Positions 24,364 to 36,500 of a DNA stretch of 64,000 nucleotides are shown here, in pieces. The stretch comes from Portulaca oleracea (taxonomy: Eukaryota; Streptophyta; Magnoliopsida; Caryophyllales; Portulacaceae): NCBI GenBank assembly GCA_029582165.1, contig CM055870.1, positions 11,279,832-11,343,831 on the forward strand, in the 5' to 3' direction. The translations under genes were made by a program, and so were the position numbers. The notes beneath the pieces are model-generated. The model saw only the letters and a program-made list of their open reading frames with translations. It was not told the DNA's origin and did no database searches. Positions within the stretch are counted from its first letter, which is position 1, and each line of letters begins with the position of its first letter.

Positions 24364-27300
24364 TGTAACACCCCAACCTTTAACCACAAGATTAAATCAC
24401 TAATTATGATCACAAACCTGTGATTAGCGCAGCGGAACACTTAGGTTGAAGTATTACCGCCGTCCCTATTCGGGACAAGGCTAACAACTACCAAGGACAA
24501 CAACTACAAACCACATTAAAGATTAACATCAATCTCAAAACTCCACCTTATGAAAATAACTTATACAACCCATAAGATACATATAACATGACATATAACT
24601 AAATATTCTTCATGAGTCAAAGGTCCTTTAATCCTTTGAGATAACTTGGCAAACCGGCTTCCATCACCCAACAATACTACCTTGCTTAAAGAGGAAAACT
24701 CCTGCTTTTGCTTGCTTTTATCCAGTAAGCTCGGACCTCCTAAAAAGAAAACATTAAAACACGCAAAAGTGAGTGGGGAAACACTCAGCACGTAAACCTC
24801 CAACACGTAAAACCGTTCGAAAACGGTTTTAGTGTCGACATTTAAATTCATTTTGAAAACGGGAAAGGGGAATAAAACCTACAAATTGAGATGAAGTAAA
24901 ATACATATAACATACATGAGTGAACGACATAGAGTAATAGATAGATAAAATATGTGGAACCCTTATGATCGGTGCAAGCACCTCACACACGCGCATGCCC
25001 AAATCGATCTAGATTTGGATTGGGTGACTGCTAAGCAGTCGACACTGGCCAGGTCAAGACACTCTGATCAGGAGTGTTATAAACATGAATATAAATGAAT
25101 AACATATAAAATGCGGGTCCACTTTTGAATATAAAGATATCGTAAAGCATAAACTTGATAAGGTACGATTATAATGAACATTGAACATGATTAGACGGTA
25201 AAGGTTGGACAATTTGCGTACCTTAACTTGAAGCGAAGATAAGTGGCGCGTCTCGGCTTCGGGATGGCTTGGGCGGCTTGGAAATTAGGATAAAAGAAGT
25301 ATAGCGTGGAGAACCGAATAAGGTCCTTAGTGAGTTTCAAACGTTAAGTAAAATAGAACTAAGAACGTAATAACTTAGACAGAAATTTCAGGTTTTTAAG
25401 AAATAGAGTTTTTAGCATAACTTGGGCTAGAAAACTCAGAATTAAACAAACGAGTACTTCCCGGAATAGGGAAAATTAAGTCCTACAACTTTGTCAACAG
25501 GACCGAGGTCCAAAAATGAAGGGAAAGGGCTGAAAAACAGCCGGGACAGAAACAGAATGTGTAATTTGGAAATTAGAAACTTTCGGTTTGATCTTTTGAT
25601 ATGAAACTCATAACGACTTGGAAGTAAACGATGAATAGCTTAACTTAGTGAATGATTTGAGTAGATCATAATGATGGAATGTAGAGAATTAAGGAATGAA
25701 AGGCTAGAATGAAAGTTAGAGAATTCTTGATTTTTCGGATACGTCGTCAAGCACGAAGGAGAAATTTACAATGATAGATTAATGGATTTTGGGAGTGTTT
25801 GAATAATGGCTTGGAAATTATGAGTTAAAGAAGGATTAAAAATCCTAGGATTATTGTGTCTCAAAGAACTCTGAGACTAATGATGCATTCCGAAATCACA
25901 CTTAAAGTCGATGTAACTTAATCCTTCAACCTTAACTAAGATAACATAACTTTGATAAATAACATGAACCTCCCAAAGATAGCATTGACAACTTAGAAAC
26001 ACCTCTTGAACATTCTAATATTGGCCAAAGAGTCTCCAAGTAATTAGAATTCCCTTAATTGGTCGAATTTGGATCACAACATCCCAAATTAAGCATAAAA
26101 TTCTGGGCAGAACCCAACTGATACCCCTCAGTCTCGACCCTATAACTTTCACTCCCGATATCGGATGAACGCAAACCATACATTTCTGGAAAGCTTAAAT
26201 CGTCACCTAAAACTTTTATGTTTACCACTGGAATTGATAAAAACTCTAAATGGACGAAAATTGGTCCCCAAGCTACTGACTCAGACTCGTATACAATTTA
26301 CACCCCTTCACGGTTTTGCTCATAACTCGAGCTACACATGTCAGATTCTCGAAATTCCAAAGCCCATAGTTAGATAATGACTTAAGCTATCTTTTCCAGT
26401 AAAAATCTGGGCTAAAAACACATTTTAATTTCTCTATAAAAATCAAATTTCAAACATAAACTTAATTGGCCATCAAAACCCACATGCATGACCTCCTTTG
26501 TCTCCAATTTGCATCAATTCCCAATTAAACTTCAAGGTAACCATCATCCATGGACTTTCCAGAAATTAAACACTAAATCTTGCTTAAACATGATCCTAAA
26601 ACTCACATGCAACAAGCTATTTCACACATTCAACAAGAATACAACATTAAACACCCAAAAATCAACTCAAATTCACATGTATCAAACCCAAATTCAAACC
26701 CTAATTTAACCACAATATAAATTCATGCTTGAGAACCTTAGAAGAGATGAAAAACAATACCCAATTCAAACATGAACATCAGATTAGGAAAGAAAAGCTT
26801 GAGTTAGGGTTTGGATATTATACCTCTTGGAGGAGAAATTGAGGGAGAAAACAAGAGAAGAGGTGGAGGAGTGCTTGGGGGTCGCCGGAATTCTCGCCGG
26901 TCATCGGAAATTTGGCCGGAAAACGACAGAAACAGAGGGGGGGGGCTGTTGTGGGTGGTCGGCCGAGCAAGAGCAAGGAGAGGGAGAAGGGAGTTTGTGA
27001 GTTAAGTGGGATTAAAATGAAGTGGAAAAAGACTAAGGCCCCCTCTTTTATCCTATTAATGTAAATATAACCTCCACTTTTAATACAAGTAAAAGAATAC
27101 TTAACCAAGACAAATAAAATTAGATTAGGTAAAATAATTGGTAATAAACTAGCTAAGGTTAATTGGTATACCTTGGGTAGAATAAATTGATACAAAGTTA
27201 AATAAAGTAATTTGAATTTAAATTAGACGAAATCAATTAGTAATACTTAAAATAAAATAAAATAAATTGGTGGGATGATACTTAAGAAAATAAAATGAAC

Positions 27301-27676
27301 GATAAAATATAATTAGGACGATCAGATGATTCGAGTATAATCGAAAATGTACATAAAAATTAATGTAACTTTCCTCGGTTAAAACCGTAAAGTTGAGAAT
27401 CGTAAAATAAATTACATAACTTAACTCGAAAATAAATAAATAACCATAAACTCATGATAGTAATTATGTATGATAAGAATACTTTATCAACCGTGGTAAT
27501 ATGTATATAAAATACTATAACCAACCCATTTCGCCACCTCCTTACTCGAGACCTGTCACCACAATAAAAATAGTACTAATAATAATAAATAAAATGAAAA
27601 AAATTTAGTTGCGTAATTTGGGTTAATCATGATGATCATAACTTAATTAATATGGGTTTTAGGGCGGGTCGTTACA
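24364..27676. repeat. Solo LTR related to the 12.5-kb gypsy element
   Basis: About 3313 bp, starting TGTAACACCCCAACC and ending GGTCGTTACA on the plus strand, with blocks homologous to 1541-4978 throughout (for example GGGGAAACACTC, CGTAAACCTCCAACAC, CACTCCCGATATC). There is no interior and no second LTR nearby, so it is a solo LTR left by recombination. The flanks CCAAC (24359-24363) and CCCTC (27677-27681) agree at only three of five positions, so the target duplication is decayed or one edge is a few bases off. It lacks the internal 175-bp duplication seen in the two full LTRs. Confidence 0.85.
24809..24830. repeat. Conserved LTR hairpin
   Basis: AAAACCGTT, loop CGAA, AACGGTTTT: a perfect 9-bp stem. 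The same position in the 5' LTR (11103-11121) has an 8-bp stem with a 3-base loop, and in the 3' LTR (1983-2001) a 6-bp stem plus a G-T pair. Confidence 0.6.
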
Positions 27677-27993
27677 CCCTCCAGCCATCGATGGAAATCA
27701 TGGCCCATGTCAAAAAGGATTGGCAACTTGTGATTTCGAAATGGGTTGCTTGTAAGATGAGGAAAACTACAGGGAAAGTATTATATGGTTCGATAAGGGA
27801 GCACTACTAAAAGTAGGGGAACTATCCAGACGAATTGAAAAGAAGCAACAAAATTAGCACATTCATCCTGCATATCAATCTAGAAACTCCTAGAAATATC
27901 CCATACTACCAAAGTTTTTTCGTGCGCTTCGATAGATTGAAAAGGGTTATTATCCATGGGTGTAGGCTAGTGCTAGTGGTTGATGCAACCTTT
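27677..27993 (+). pseudogene. Second MULE transposase fragment, 3' piece
   Basis: Continues the fragment interrupted by the solo LTR. Reading from 27692 gives MEIMAHVKKDW, then two in-frame stops, then NIPYYQSFFVRFDRLKRVI followed by HGCRLVLVVDATF. This is the MULE signature of F-x-R-x5-LK-x3-GCR-x4-DG, with the catalytic-region Asp present but the following Gly lost. A TGA follows at 27994. Expected role was transposition; the fragment is dead. Confidence 0.68.
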
Positions 27994-28686
27994 TGAAAAA
28001 CATTTCTAGAAAGTACTCTGCTAGTAAAATTGGGTGGTAAGGGAGGGACGGTGGTAAGTCATTAAAAGTTCTCTAAACTTTTCAAAATTTACCAAAACTC
28101 ACGTATACGTGTTAACCATTACTTTTCCTGACCCTTCATCTCATATTTAAGGTATATGAAGAAAGTAAGAATCGTGTTTTTGTGAGATATAAATATAACT
28201 ATTCAATCTAAGATGTTAGCTTTGGGACAAAGAGAGTACCTATTTAAAACATTTTTACATTAACTTACCAAAATTTACCTTTAGTGACTTAGAATCACTT
28301 AAAAGTAACTTTACTATTCATTTACCAACAAATTTATGGTCATTTAAGTGACATATTATCATGGATGTAAAATTGATAAGAATTCAAAGTTATATAACAC
28401 CAAGGGGCGTTTGTTATCCGAGATTTTAGGAGTGGAAATGAGAATTCATAAATTCGTAATGCAACTTCATGTTTGTTTTATAGAAATTGTAAAACATAAG
28501 GGAGTGAAAATAAGAATAGACCCCTAGCTTCACTAATTTATTGTGAGGAGATGTGGTAATTCATAAATCAATGTTAAATACCAATATTATCTCTATAGTT
28601 AATTAGTATGACCAATACTACCTCACTTTGTTTGAATTAATCAAGGATTAAGGATAAAGGATTACTACTTAACAAACAAATAAGTA
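27994..28686. other. Intergenic, possible MITE remnant
   Basis: No gene seen. GGGGCGTTTGTTATCCGAG at about 28405 looks like the end of a MITE, but its partner end could not be fixed; TAACAAACAAATAAG at 28670-28684 is a candidate. Confidence 0.3.
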
Positions 28687-29509
28687 TGATTACTTGGATG
28701 TGTGTCCTTTATGCAACAATCATACAGAAGACTTAGGCCATGTCCTTATGAGATGTCACAAAACATGACATATATGGAGGATTATAATGCAAGAACCGGG
28801 GCATCATATCTTGCACCCATGTTCCATAAGGGTGTTTTATGAAGCATGGATGATGGTGACTTTCAGCAACAAAACGAGAAGAGCCTGTGGGTGGCTGCTT
28901 TTTTTGCAATTTTATGGACATTGTGGATTGCAAGGAACAACTTGGTGTTTAATAATGAGGAATTTCTGCAAGTGAAGTTATTAATGGCTGCAAGATGGAG
29001 AATTACACTATGGGCTTCAGAAGCTAAAGGAGCTAAGCATTTTTCCCAAGCTGAATTGGCGTGCAACATGTCAGCAGTGCCGAACAAGTTTATATAGCAG
29101 CTGGACAATGAAAAGGAAACGGAATAGAAAGGAAAGGAAATGGAAAGGAATGGGTTGGGCAGATGTATACATAAAGAAGGCAAAGAAGGATGGTGTGAGC
29201 TGTGTGATTGTGACCTACGGATGGAGACAACACATGGTGGATAAAGTCATAAGATAACAATAGTATCGGTCTGATTTTGAGGAAAGTATCTGTTGTTTTG
29301 CGTGACTTTTCTTGTTTTTAGGCCTATGATGTCATTTACTGCTTTGATCTCTCTATTTTTTGGCTGGGCTTGGGGGTTTGCTATACTAGCTGCAGTATAG
29401 CTCCTTGTGTTGATGTTGGACAACTTGTAGGTGTTTAGTACAACTAATTTAGCTGTTCTGCGGATGAATAAATTTGATCTATACGACCTCAACTTATCCA
29501 AAAAAAACC
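28687..29509 (+). mobile_element. 5'-truncated LINE (non-LTR retrotransposon) 3' end
   Basis: The sequence starts inside ORF2 with CPLCNNHTEDLGHVL followed by MRCH, the zinc-binding zf-RVT motif at the C-terminus of plant LINE reverse transcriptases. A stop and frameshift follow. The open run 28846-29097 contains AILWTLWIARNNLVFNN, another usual LINE C-terminal block. A 400-bp 3' UTR ends in an A-run (29499-29507). Flanking CAAATAAGTA (28677-28686) and CAAATAAATA (29510-29519) agree at nine of ten positions, a likely target duplication. Truncation at the 5' end is the normal outcome of target-primed reverse transcription. Confidence 0.78.
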
Positions 29510-29519
29510 CAAATAAATA

Positions 29520-30043
29520 GGAAACTCATAAACACATTTTTCACTCACATTTCTATTTATGAATCCTTTTTAGGCTGCAAAATGCATCTAACTCTAATGA
29601 TTGACACGAGATAGTTGGGATGAGAATGTGAATATAAAAATATATAATATAATTTTCGTGTTTGTTTTATAAAAAAATAATAATATGGGAACGAGAATAA
29701 AAACCTACAAGAAAGGGTCGTAGGTTTTATTAGAAATTCATTATTCGTTATTAAATAACAATATTATCTAATTGTTATCATAAATAAATTTCATTTTATT
29801 TAAATTAATCAAAGGTATGTAGCTATTTATTTGTTTTCAATGTTACTCTCACTTATTTTGACTTTAATTAACCAGGTAAAAAATAAAGAAGTTAAAATTT
29901 CATTAACACATTCAAATTGAGATTTCCAGTTCTATGTTTTGGTACCAAATAGGCGGCTAGGGCAAGCTTGACGATCCAACGCGCGTCACCAACGGAGCAA
30001 CGTTTAGATTGACGGTTAGGGTTTTTGGTTTAATCGGAGGAAG
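29520..30043 (+). promoter_or_regulatory. Upstream region of the small putative mitochondrial gene
   Basis: The first 350 bases are AT-rich with no recognisable feature. GC content rises at 29950-30040 (GCGCGTCACC, GACGGTTAGGG), consistent with a promoter and leader just before the ATG at 30044. No clear TATA box was seen. Confidence 0.35.
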
Positions 30044-32120
30044 ATGATTTCGATATGGCGACAAATCACCAGAAATTTCTCTTCTTCATCTCCACCAGTT
30101 GTTCCTTCCACTTCTAGATTCTTTTCTACTTCGTCACCTTACCTAGGTATACAAAATTTATAGATCCTCTTTGCAGCATTGAACTTGCTTATATATTTGC
30201 TTCTATCGTTAGTTTGGTTTGCATAGATTAGAGCAGGAACTGGATCAAGAAGGTGCTGTCTTTTGTATGTCGCAGGGTTTATGGGGTTTTGGGTTTAGGG
30301 TTTAAGGTTGCGATTGTATGTTTATTTGGTTCAAACCGAGTTTAGCTCTTTCTGCTTTGAATTGTTTGCCTTGTCGATGATTTATTTATTTTGGAGGATT
30401 TCAGTTGGGATTGGAGTAAAATTTGGGATTATTTTTTTCTCATTTTCCCTTCGTAGATGATTCAGGGCAACCAAATTACCGTTTTCTTCTTTTCTCTGTT
30501 GTTTACCTTTTGCGTTTCTTTGATTGTATGATTAAAGTGATAAGAACCCAGAAGTGATTTTCTTTGTTGAGGGTTTAGGGTTTATGGTAGAAATGTATCC
30601 CTTTTATATATGGGACTAATGTTGTCAATTGCTGGACAATATCTGCGTTGAGTAGAATTGAATCCTGAGAATTTGATCTGTTTCTCTCGGGAGGGTTTGG
30701 GAATCGAGTTCTGACCGGAAGTTTGATGTGACAGTGAAAGTGGGAATACCTGAATTCTTGAATGGGATTGGAAATGGAGTGGAGGCTCATGTGGAGAAGC
30801 TTGAATCCGAGTTCGGGGATCTTCAAAAGTTGCTTGTCACTCGCACTCTCAGACTCAAGAAGCTTGAAATCCCTTGTAAACACGTAAGTGCTTCTCTTAT
30901 TTCCTTTGTCGTTCCTTGCGCTGGATTACGTTGCGCCTTGCTGGATTCTTCAGAGTGATGTAAGGCTGTGAACAACTGAATATCTACTTTAGATAGACTG
31001 ATTGAGAATAGATAATGCAGTAGTATTGACTATTGAATGTGTATATGAATTTGATAAACCAAAAGACTAGTTGCTGAACAGCTGATTAATAATATGCATC
31101 TTTCAAAAAAGTCAATTGCAAGCCAAATATTTGCTATTAAGAAGCTAAGGAAATATTAACTATGTGAGATAGGATGGAGGATTATACAGGGTTCTTTACC
31201 TATATGAGTTTATGGTGGCACTGTAATTAACCTTTATACATTGTCTATAGGTATACTAATCATACAACTTTTGGAGCGGGAACAAATTTACCCTTGAATC
31301 AATCAAATTTGATTGATTCAGTTTATACATTGTCTACACGTACAAAAAAATCGAGTTGGTATTGTCGCATCTGCTTTTGCCCCCAATCCATGACTAAACA
31401 TGAACTGCATTGACTAATGATGCAAAGGGTATTCATTAGTTAAGGAAAATTCTAGCCATTGGAATACATCTTTGTTGCTTATTTCTGGCTGGGGGGTTTA
31501 CCACTTTCTTTAACAACAATAGTGAATATTCTCATATGGTTAGTTAAATAGATGATGACCTTGACTCTTGGGTCTTTACCCATGTTAACCACCTGTGCAG
31601 ACGCCTAGGACTTTGTAAGAGAATCATGAAGAAGAAGGGTATGTTTCTATGTTTAGGTTTAAATAAATGAAAAGGACCCCCTTAGTTTTTGGTTGGGATG
31701 GGGATTTGTGGGAGAAGAGTTATGTCGAGAAGTTTCTATTCAGTGCTTTTCCCCACCCTCCCCATTTCCTTTTTCTTCTTCCTTTGTTTCATACAATCTT
31801 CAAAATACAACATAGGCGCTCAAGTTCTCCCTTCAAACAACTAGATTGACATCAACTAGGAATGACAACTAAAAAGGAAAACAAGAACTGCAACAATTTT
31901 CTGGGGCTCTGGTTTGTGCTCTAAAGAAATCTGTATCTTTTCAATCTTGTTATAGTTAGAAGTTGCCGACATAACTGGTTTATCTTTAGTAACTTACTAT
32001 AATATTTCAAAATATCCTGTGACCTCTCCTTTTCTTTACCAGAGGAAGCTGATATTGAAGCATGCCCACAAATATAGAGTGGGGCTGTGGAGACCACGAG
32101 CGGATCAGGTGAAAGTTTAG
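30044..32120 (+). CDS. Small conserved plant protein, probably mitochondrial (three exons, 109 aa)
   Basis: Exons 30044-30146, 30735-30883 and 32043-32120 join by GT-AG introns with consistent phase (103 + 149 + 78 nt) and end at TAG. The N-terminus MISIWRQITRNFSSSSPP is rich in Arg, Ser and aromatic residues and lacks acids, as in mitochondrial presequences. The middle exon encodes an amphipathic helix-like stretch (GIPEFLNGIGNGVEAHVEKL) followed by KLLVTRTLRLKKLEIPCKH. The last exon encodes a very basic end, RKLILKHAHKYRVGLWRPRA. The short second-exon open stretch with a clean acceptor and donor, and the basic third exon, argue that this is real. I recognise it only as a conserved small plant protein and cannot assign a biochemical role; a mitochondrial ribosome or RNA-related role would fit its charge but is inference. 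An alternative end is possible if the GT at 32109 is used as a donor. Confidence 0.7.
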
Positions 32121-33551
32121 CCTGCCTACTCTGAAAGTTTATGGTATTCAAAGTGACCCAAAAGCTTGTGATGAACTTGAGCATGGGTTTTTCCTTTTTA
32201 TTATTTCCATTAGAAAAGTTAGAAAAATTGTGGGGCTTGCTCTGAAATAGACACAAAAACTATTCATTTTATTCTTCAGTTCGGTTGTGATTCCTACTCG
32301 ACTGAAAATGAAGATCCAAATGAAGCGGATCGTATTTTTGTTTCTCAAGCATTGGATGTGTATGGTCAATGTAAAAGCAATAGTTTAGGTTTCACAGTGT
32401 TAGTTAAAATTAATCATTTTCATGGATGCTCAAAGCATTTGCAGCTGGTAATGTAATGGCAATGCTAAATCCGAATACAATGTTTGCTTTCTTGTGAAAT
32501 ACTGGGTTATGTCTCCAATGTTGATGCTCTGATCGAGCCTCATGGTTAGCGCTGGCAAAAGTTTGTCCGACCTGAAAAATACCTGGTTTTGTTCGAACCC
32601 GATTTTCACAATGACCGAACTGGTCGAAAATTCGGACACAATATTTTGATCCGAATCGGCCGAACTGGCCGAATATTGTGAAAATCGATCGGAACTATTG
32701 CTAGCATATGAGTCATTCATTTTCACAATATTTTGATCCGAACTGGCCGATAGTTAAACCCTATTTTGATATGAATTTAGTTCCATCCGAATCGGCTGAC
32801 CCGGTTTGGCCGAAAAACCCGGATCTGGTATCTATTTCTCATCCGAATTTTGATGTTGAACGAACCTGAATTTTTGCTGGGCTACTCATGGTCGTCCGAA
32901 GCTTTCTCTCTGGTCTCATTTTATTTTGATGGTTGTTCGATTAATGATCATTGCTGTGCTGCTACTGCTACTGCTAGCAATAACTTTGGATTTGTGCCAC
33001 TATCAATAAGTTTTTCTATTTTCCTAAGTAAATAAACTTGTTCCATCAAAAAAAAAAGTAAATAAACTTGTAATTGAAAATCCTTAATAAATGTGTATTA
33101 ACACTAACAACTTGTAAGCCCATTGTGGGTTTATTCCACCCTTTATAGCGTTGAATAAGATAAAACATGAGAAACAAAAAAAGAAAAAAGAAAAAAAAAG
33201 CAATATGTGTGGCTCTAAACTTCTACTAGTTCATTAGCAAAAATAAATATCCATTTAACTAAGATCTCAAGATCAACCACATAAAAGTAACACAACTTAC
33301 AAGTAGACACTGTCTATGGCGAAAACTAGAAACGGTTTACAGAATGAGCATCAAGCTGTATTTGTAATCGGCAAAAACTACAGTCTTGTGCTTGCATTGG
33401 GATACAACAATTACATTGACAACCCCCCCTCTTAATTACTTTCTATACACTGGATCAGTTTATAACAAAAAGCACGCCTTGTTGTTGGACTCAAAATACT
33501 TCCCAAGGCGATAGTCAAAAAGTCGGTATTCTTAGTACATCTCAAGCTATC
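32121..33551. other. Convergent intergenic region with repeats and a poly(A)-only insertion
   Basis: Lies between the 3' ends of the small plus-strand gene and minus-strand BARD1. At 32540-32860 words such as CCGAACTGGCCGA and CACAATATTTTGATCCGAA recur (the latter near 32637 and 32724), a repeat of unknown family. At 33026-33071 a 16-bp direct repeat encloses a short A-tailed insertion. The BARD1 3' UTR presumably occupies about 33300-33551. Confidence 0.5.
33026..33071 (+). mobile_element. Ultrashort A-tailed retro-insertion with 16-bp target duplication
   Basis: AAGTAAATAAACTTGT occurs at 33026-33041 and 33056-33071, separated only by TCCATC plus a run of As. This is the form left by a LINE-machinery insertion truncated to its last few bases. 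Confidence 0.6.
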
Positions 33552-36500
33552 CTATCTTGGTGCAAAGGGTTGGAGTGCACCTGAAGCAACTGAATCGACA
33601 ATCCAAGTAGGAGGGACTGCTTGTGACCCGCTTTCAAGGGCCAACTTCTCAGCTTCAACTCGTCGTAGCACCAACTCACTGACATCCTGTGAGCCCGTCG
33701 TGCTTTCATGGTTGTAAATTACCAATACTGACGATGAACCAGATTGGCCTCCAGAAATTTGCTTTAGTTCCTCTCTGGTTGCGATGATGGTGCCTCCTCC
33801 GGCTATGATCAAGTCTTGGATGTAACTTTTGTGTTCGGGCCTGAAGTCACCAGTGAAGAAGAAACTTGTACCATTGAAGAGTAGTGGTTCCTGCAAAGAC
33901 AGTTTGGCAACTTATTTTGGTCTGATTAGACAGCAAAAGATCATTGAACAGTTCTAGATTGGATAGGTCAGGAAGGGCAATCGAAAATATAGCTTTTTCA
34001 TTCAGGTTTGCTTTCGTTTAGACAAGTTTTTCAATAAAACGTACTGTGAAAGATTTCAACTAAGAAAAAGGAACTTACATTCCGTAGAGCCCTCAGTCGG
34101 CTTGTTTTGGGGCCATCGCACGAGCCATGAATGTCAAGGCTGATTTCGTAAGGCTCTTCATCTACAGGACATTTTGATTCCATGCACTCTTTGACCCCTT
34201 TAACATGACCATGAAAGTACAATTAGTCAATTATCTGAACACCACAGCAGAAGTTTGAGAATACTTTAAGTTGTCAAAGTATTCAAATACGATCGTGAGT
34301 ACAATCCACCACGGTATGGAGTATGGATAGTGAACATTAATAGTGGTTGACAGTAGCTAAAGAAAGAACTTACAGTCAGTTTTAAGAACCCAAATTCCCT
34401 TGAGAATTGCCATGAGAACTTTGAAGGTCCTACTGCATGCACCATGTGTATCAGCTGCTGCAATTACATGAGTGACATTTGGATTCCAGTCCTTCATCAC
34501 AGTAGCGCCACAGATTTTCGCAAATTCTACCAACATAATCTGTGCATAGTTGCACTATTTGTAATTTGAAGGGAGACTCGAGAAATAAGAACATAAAGAC
34601 GATTAGGTGCATACAGGGTAGGGGGCGGAGGTACCAACACAATGAAACGAACCAAACCTTCTCATCAGCAGACAAGGCAGACCCGCATAGAACCCACTTT
34701 CTAACTCCAGCAGGAGATGTTGCCCAAAAAGCAGACTCGTGCGAGCTGCTTTTATCACAGCTGAAATGTAACACTGAGAGTCAGAAAAGATTAAACCGGG
34801 ATTGGCAATTTGCAGCTGGACATACGTTGTAATCAGTATAATGGCAGTCATGAGTTCAAAGAACTGTAATCCAAACATTGTGCATTGTGGGGAAATAGAA
34901 CAGTTATTCAGAGCCAAAAATCATACATTGTAGTTGTAGCTGATGATGTACACTTCTTTACAGCACCCTTTTTGGACTTCTCACGGGGGAATTTATGTTT
35001 AGTATGATAAGGACAGAGCATAAGGAAATCATCCTGTGAAAATAAAGGCACAAGAACTTCTTTTCATTATTCCATCCTTTATATAGCTATATGACAAAGG
35101 CGTCAAGGAGAACTCACTGTATCCCATCGGCAATCTACATCTTCATAAGCACAAGGAGCATGGTAACTTCTCCGGCAAGACGCTACATAACACCCAAGGG
35201 CGGCTCCCTTCAGCCCGCACTTATGGCACTTCAGCTTTGCAGCTCTTGCTATTTCTTGATCCAGATTCTTTATTACATTGTCACCATCGAAATAAATCAA
35301 AGGAGCCCTGCATTTTTGTAGCGCCTTAGTGAGGTACATCAATAGGATTCATTTAAAATCATTTGTCTGGTTTTAAGAGCTGTAGATTATCTACCAATTC
35401 CAGGGGACATAGTAAATGCTTTTCAAGGTAAACTGTCACTTTTAAAAAATAACATAAGTATTAGTCAACCAAGATTTTATTCCATTAGATTTGAAAATCA
35501 AGAAGCCTGTGTTTCAATCTTCTTCTTTTTTTTCTTTTTTTTCTTTTTTTGTTGTTGTTCTAGCGCCTAGTAAATGATGTATATACATGCCTAGTATGGA
35601 AGGGACTGATTAAAGCAAGAGAAAACAAAGGCATAAAACAACAATTATTCACATATAGCAGGATGCAAGTGTAGCCAAGCTTCGAGAATAATAAAACTTG
35701 TAAGCAACATAAGTTGTAACATTCATGAAACCACAAGTTCTATTTATGCAAAAGCATGATTTTCTTGGCACAAATTTGAATGGGGGACTCGTAGTAAATG
35801 CATATCTATGCAGATAATATAACCATTTGATATATTAGCAGCCACCAAACTGCAATTAAAATATGTGGTTCCTTGTGAACAAAATCTATAGTTGGAAAAC
35901 ATTACAAACCACTCAAAGCAGCTCTTGTGCACATGTATGACACTAGAATGACGAGCTTCACTCTCAGAAACTTCTTTCCCATTGGCATAATGCTGCATCG
36001 GTCCACTGCCCTAGAAGAGAGACAGCAATGAGCAGAAAGGGCAACATAACAAACTAACGTCAGAGGTATATTATTTGCAGAAACAGAAGACTGTTATGTT
36101 GTGCAAGTATTACATGAAGGTATTCTTTGGGGAGAAAGAGGGGGGAGGGGGTGTTTTGAAGGGGGAAAATTACAATGTGGCCGGAAAGCCATGGAAGAGA
36201 AGGATACCTCTTTTATTTTCCAAGTCTGACAGAATGCACATATGAAGTTAACAACGCTTGTACAATCCGGCTGAACTAGTTGATCAGCAGATATAGTCCC
36301 AGGTTTAGCATTCGTGCCAGAGCCAGATGACGTTGAATCTTGTACCTGCATAGATAATGATGGCGAAGGACCCATGTTCCTATCAGAAAGACCTTGGTTG
36401 ATTTGTTTTCCCTTCTTGAGCTGCCTGCCAAGACAATCATCAAGCCCTTCTGCTCCAAGATCATCAACTTTTCTCTTAGCAGACTTTTCCCCAGAACAAT

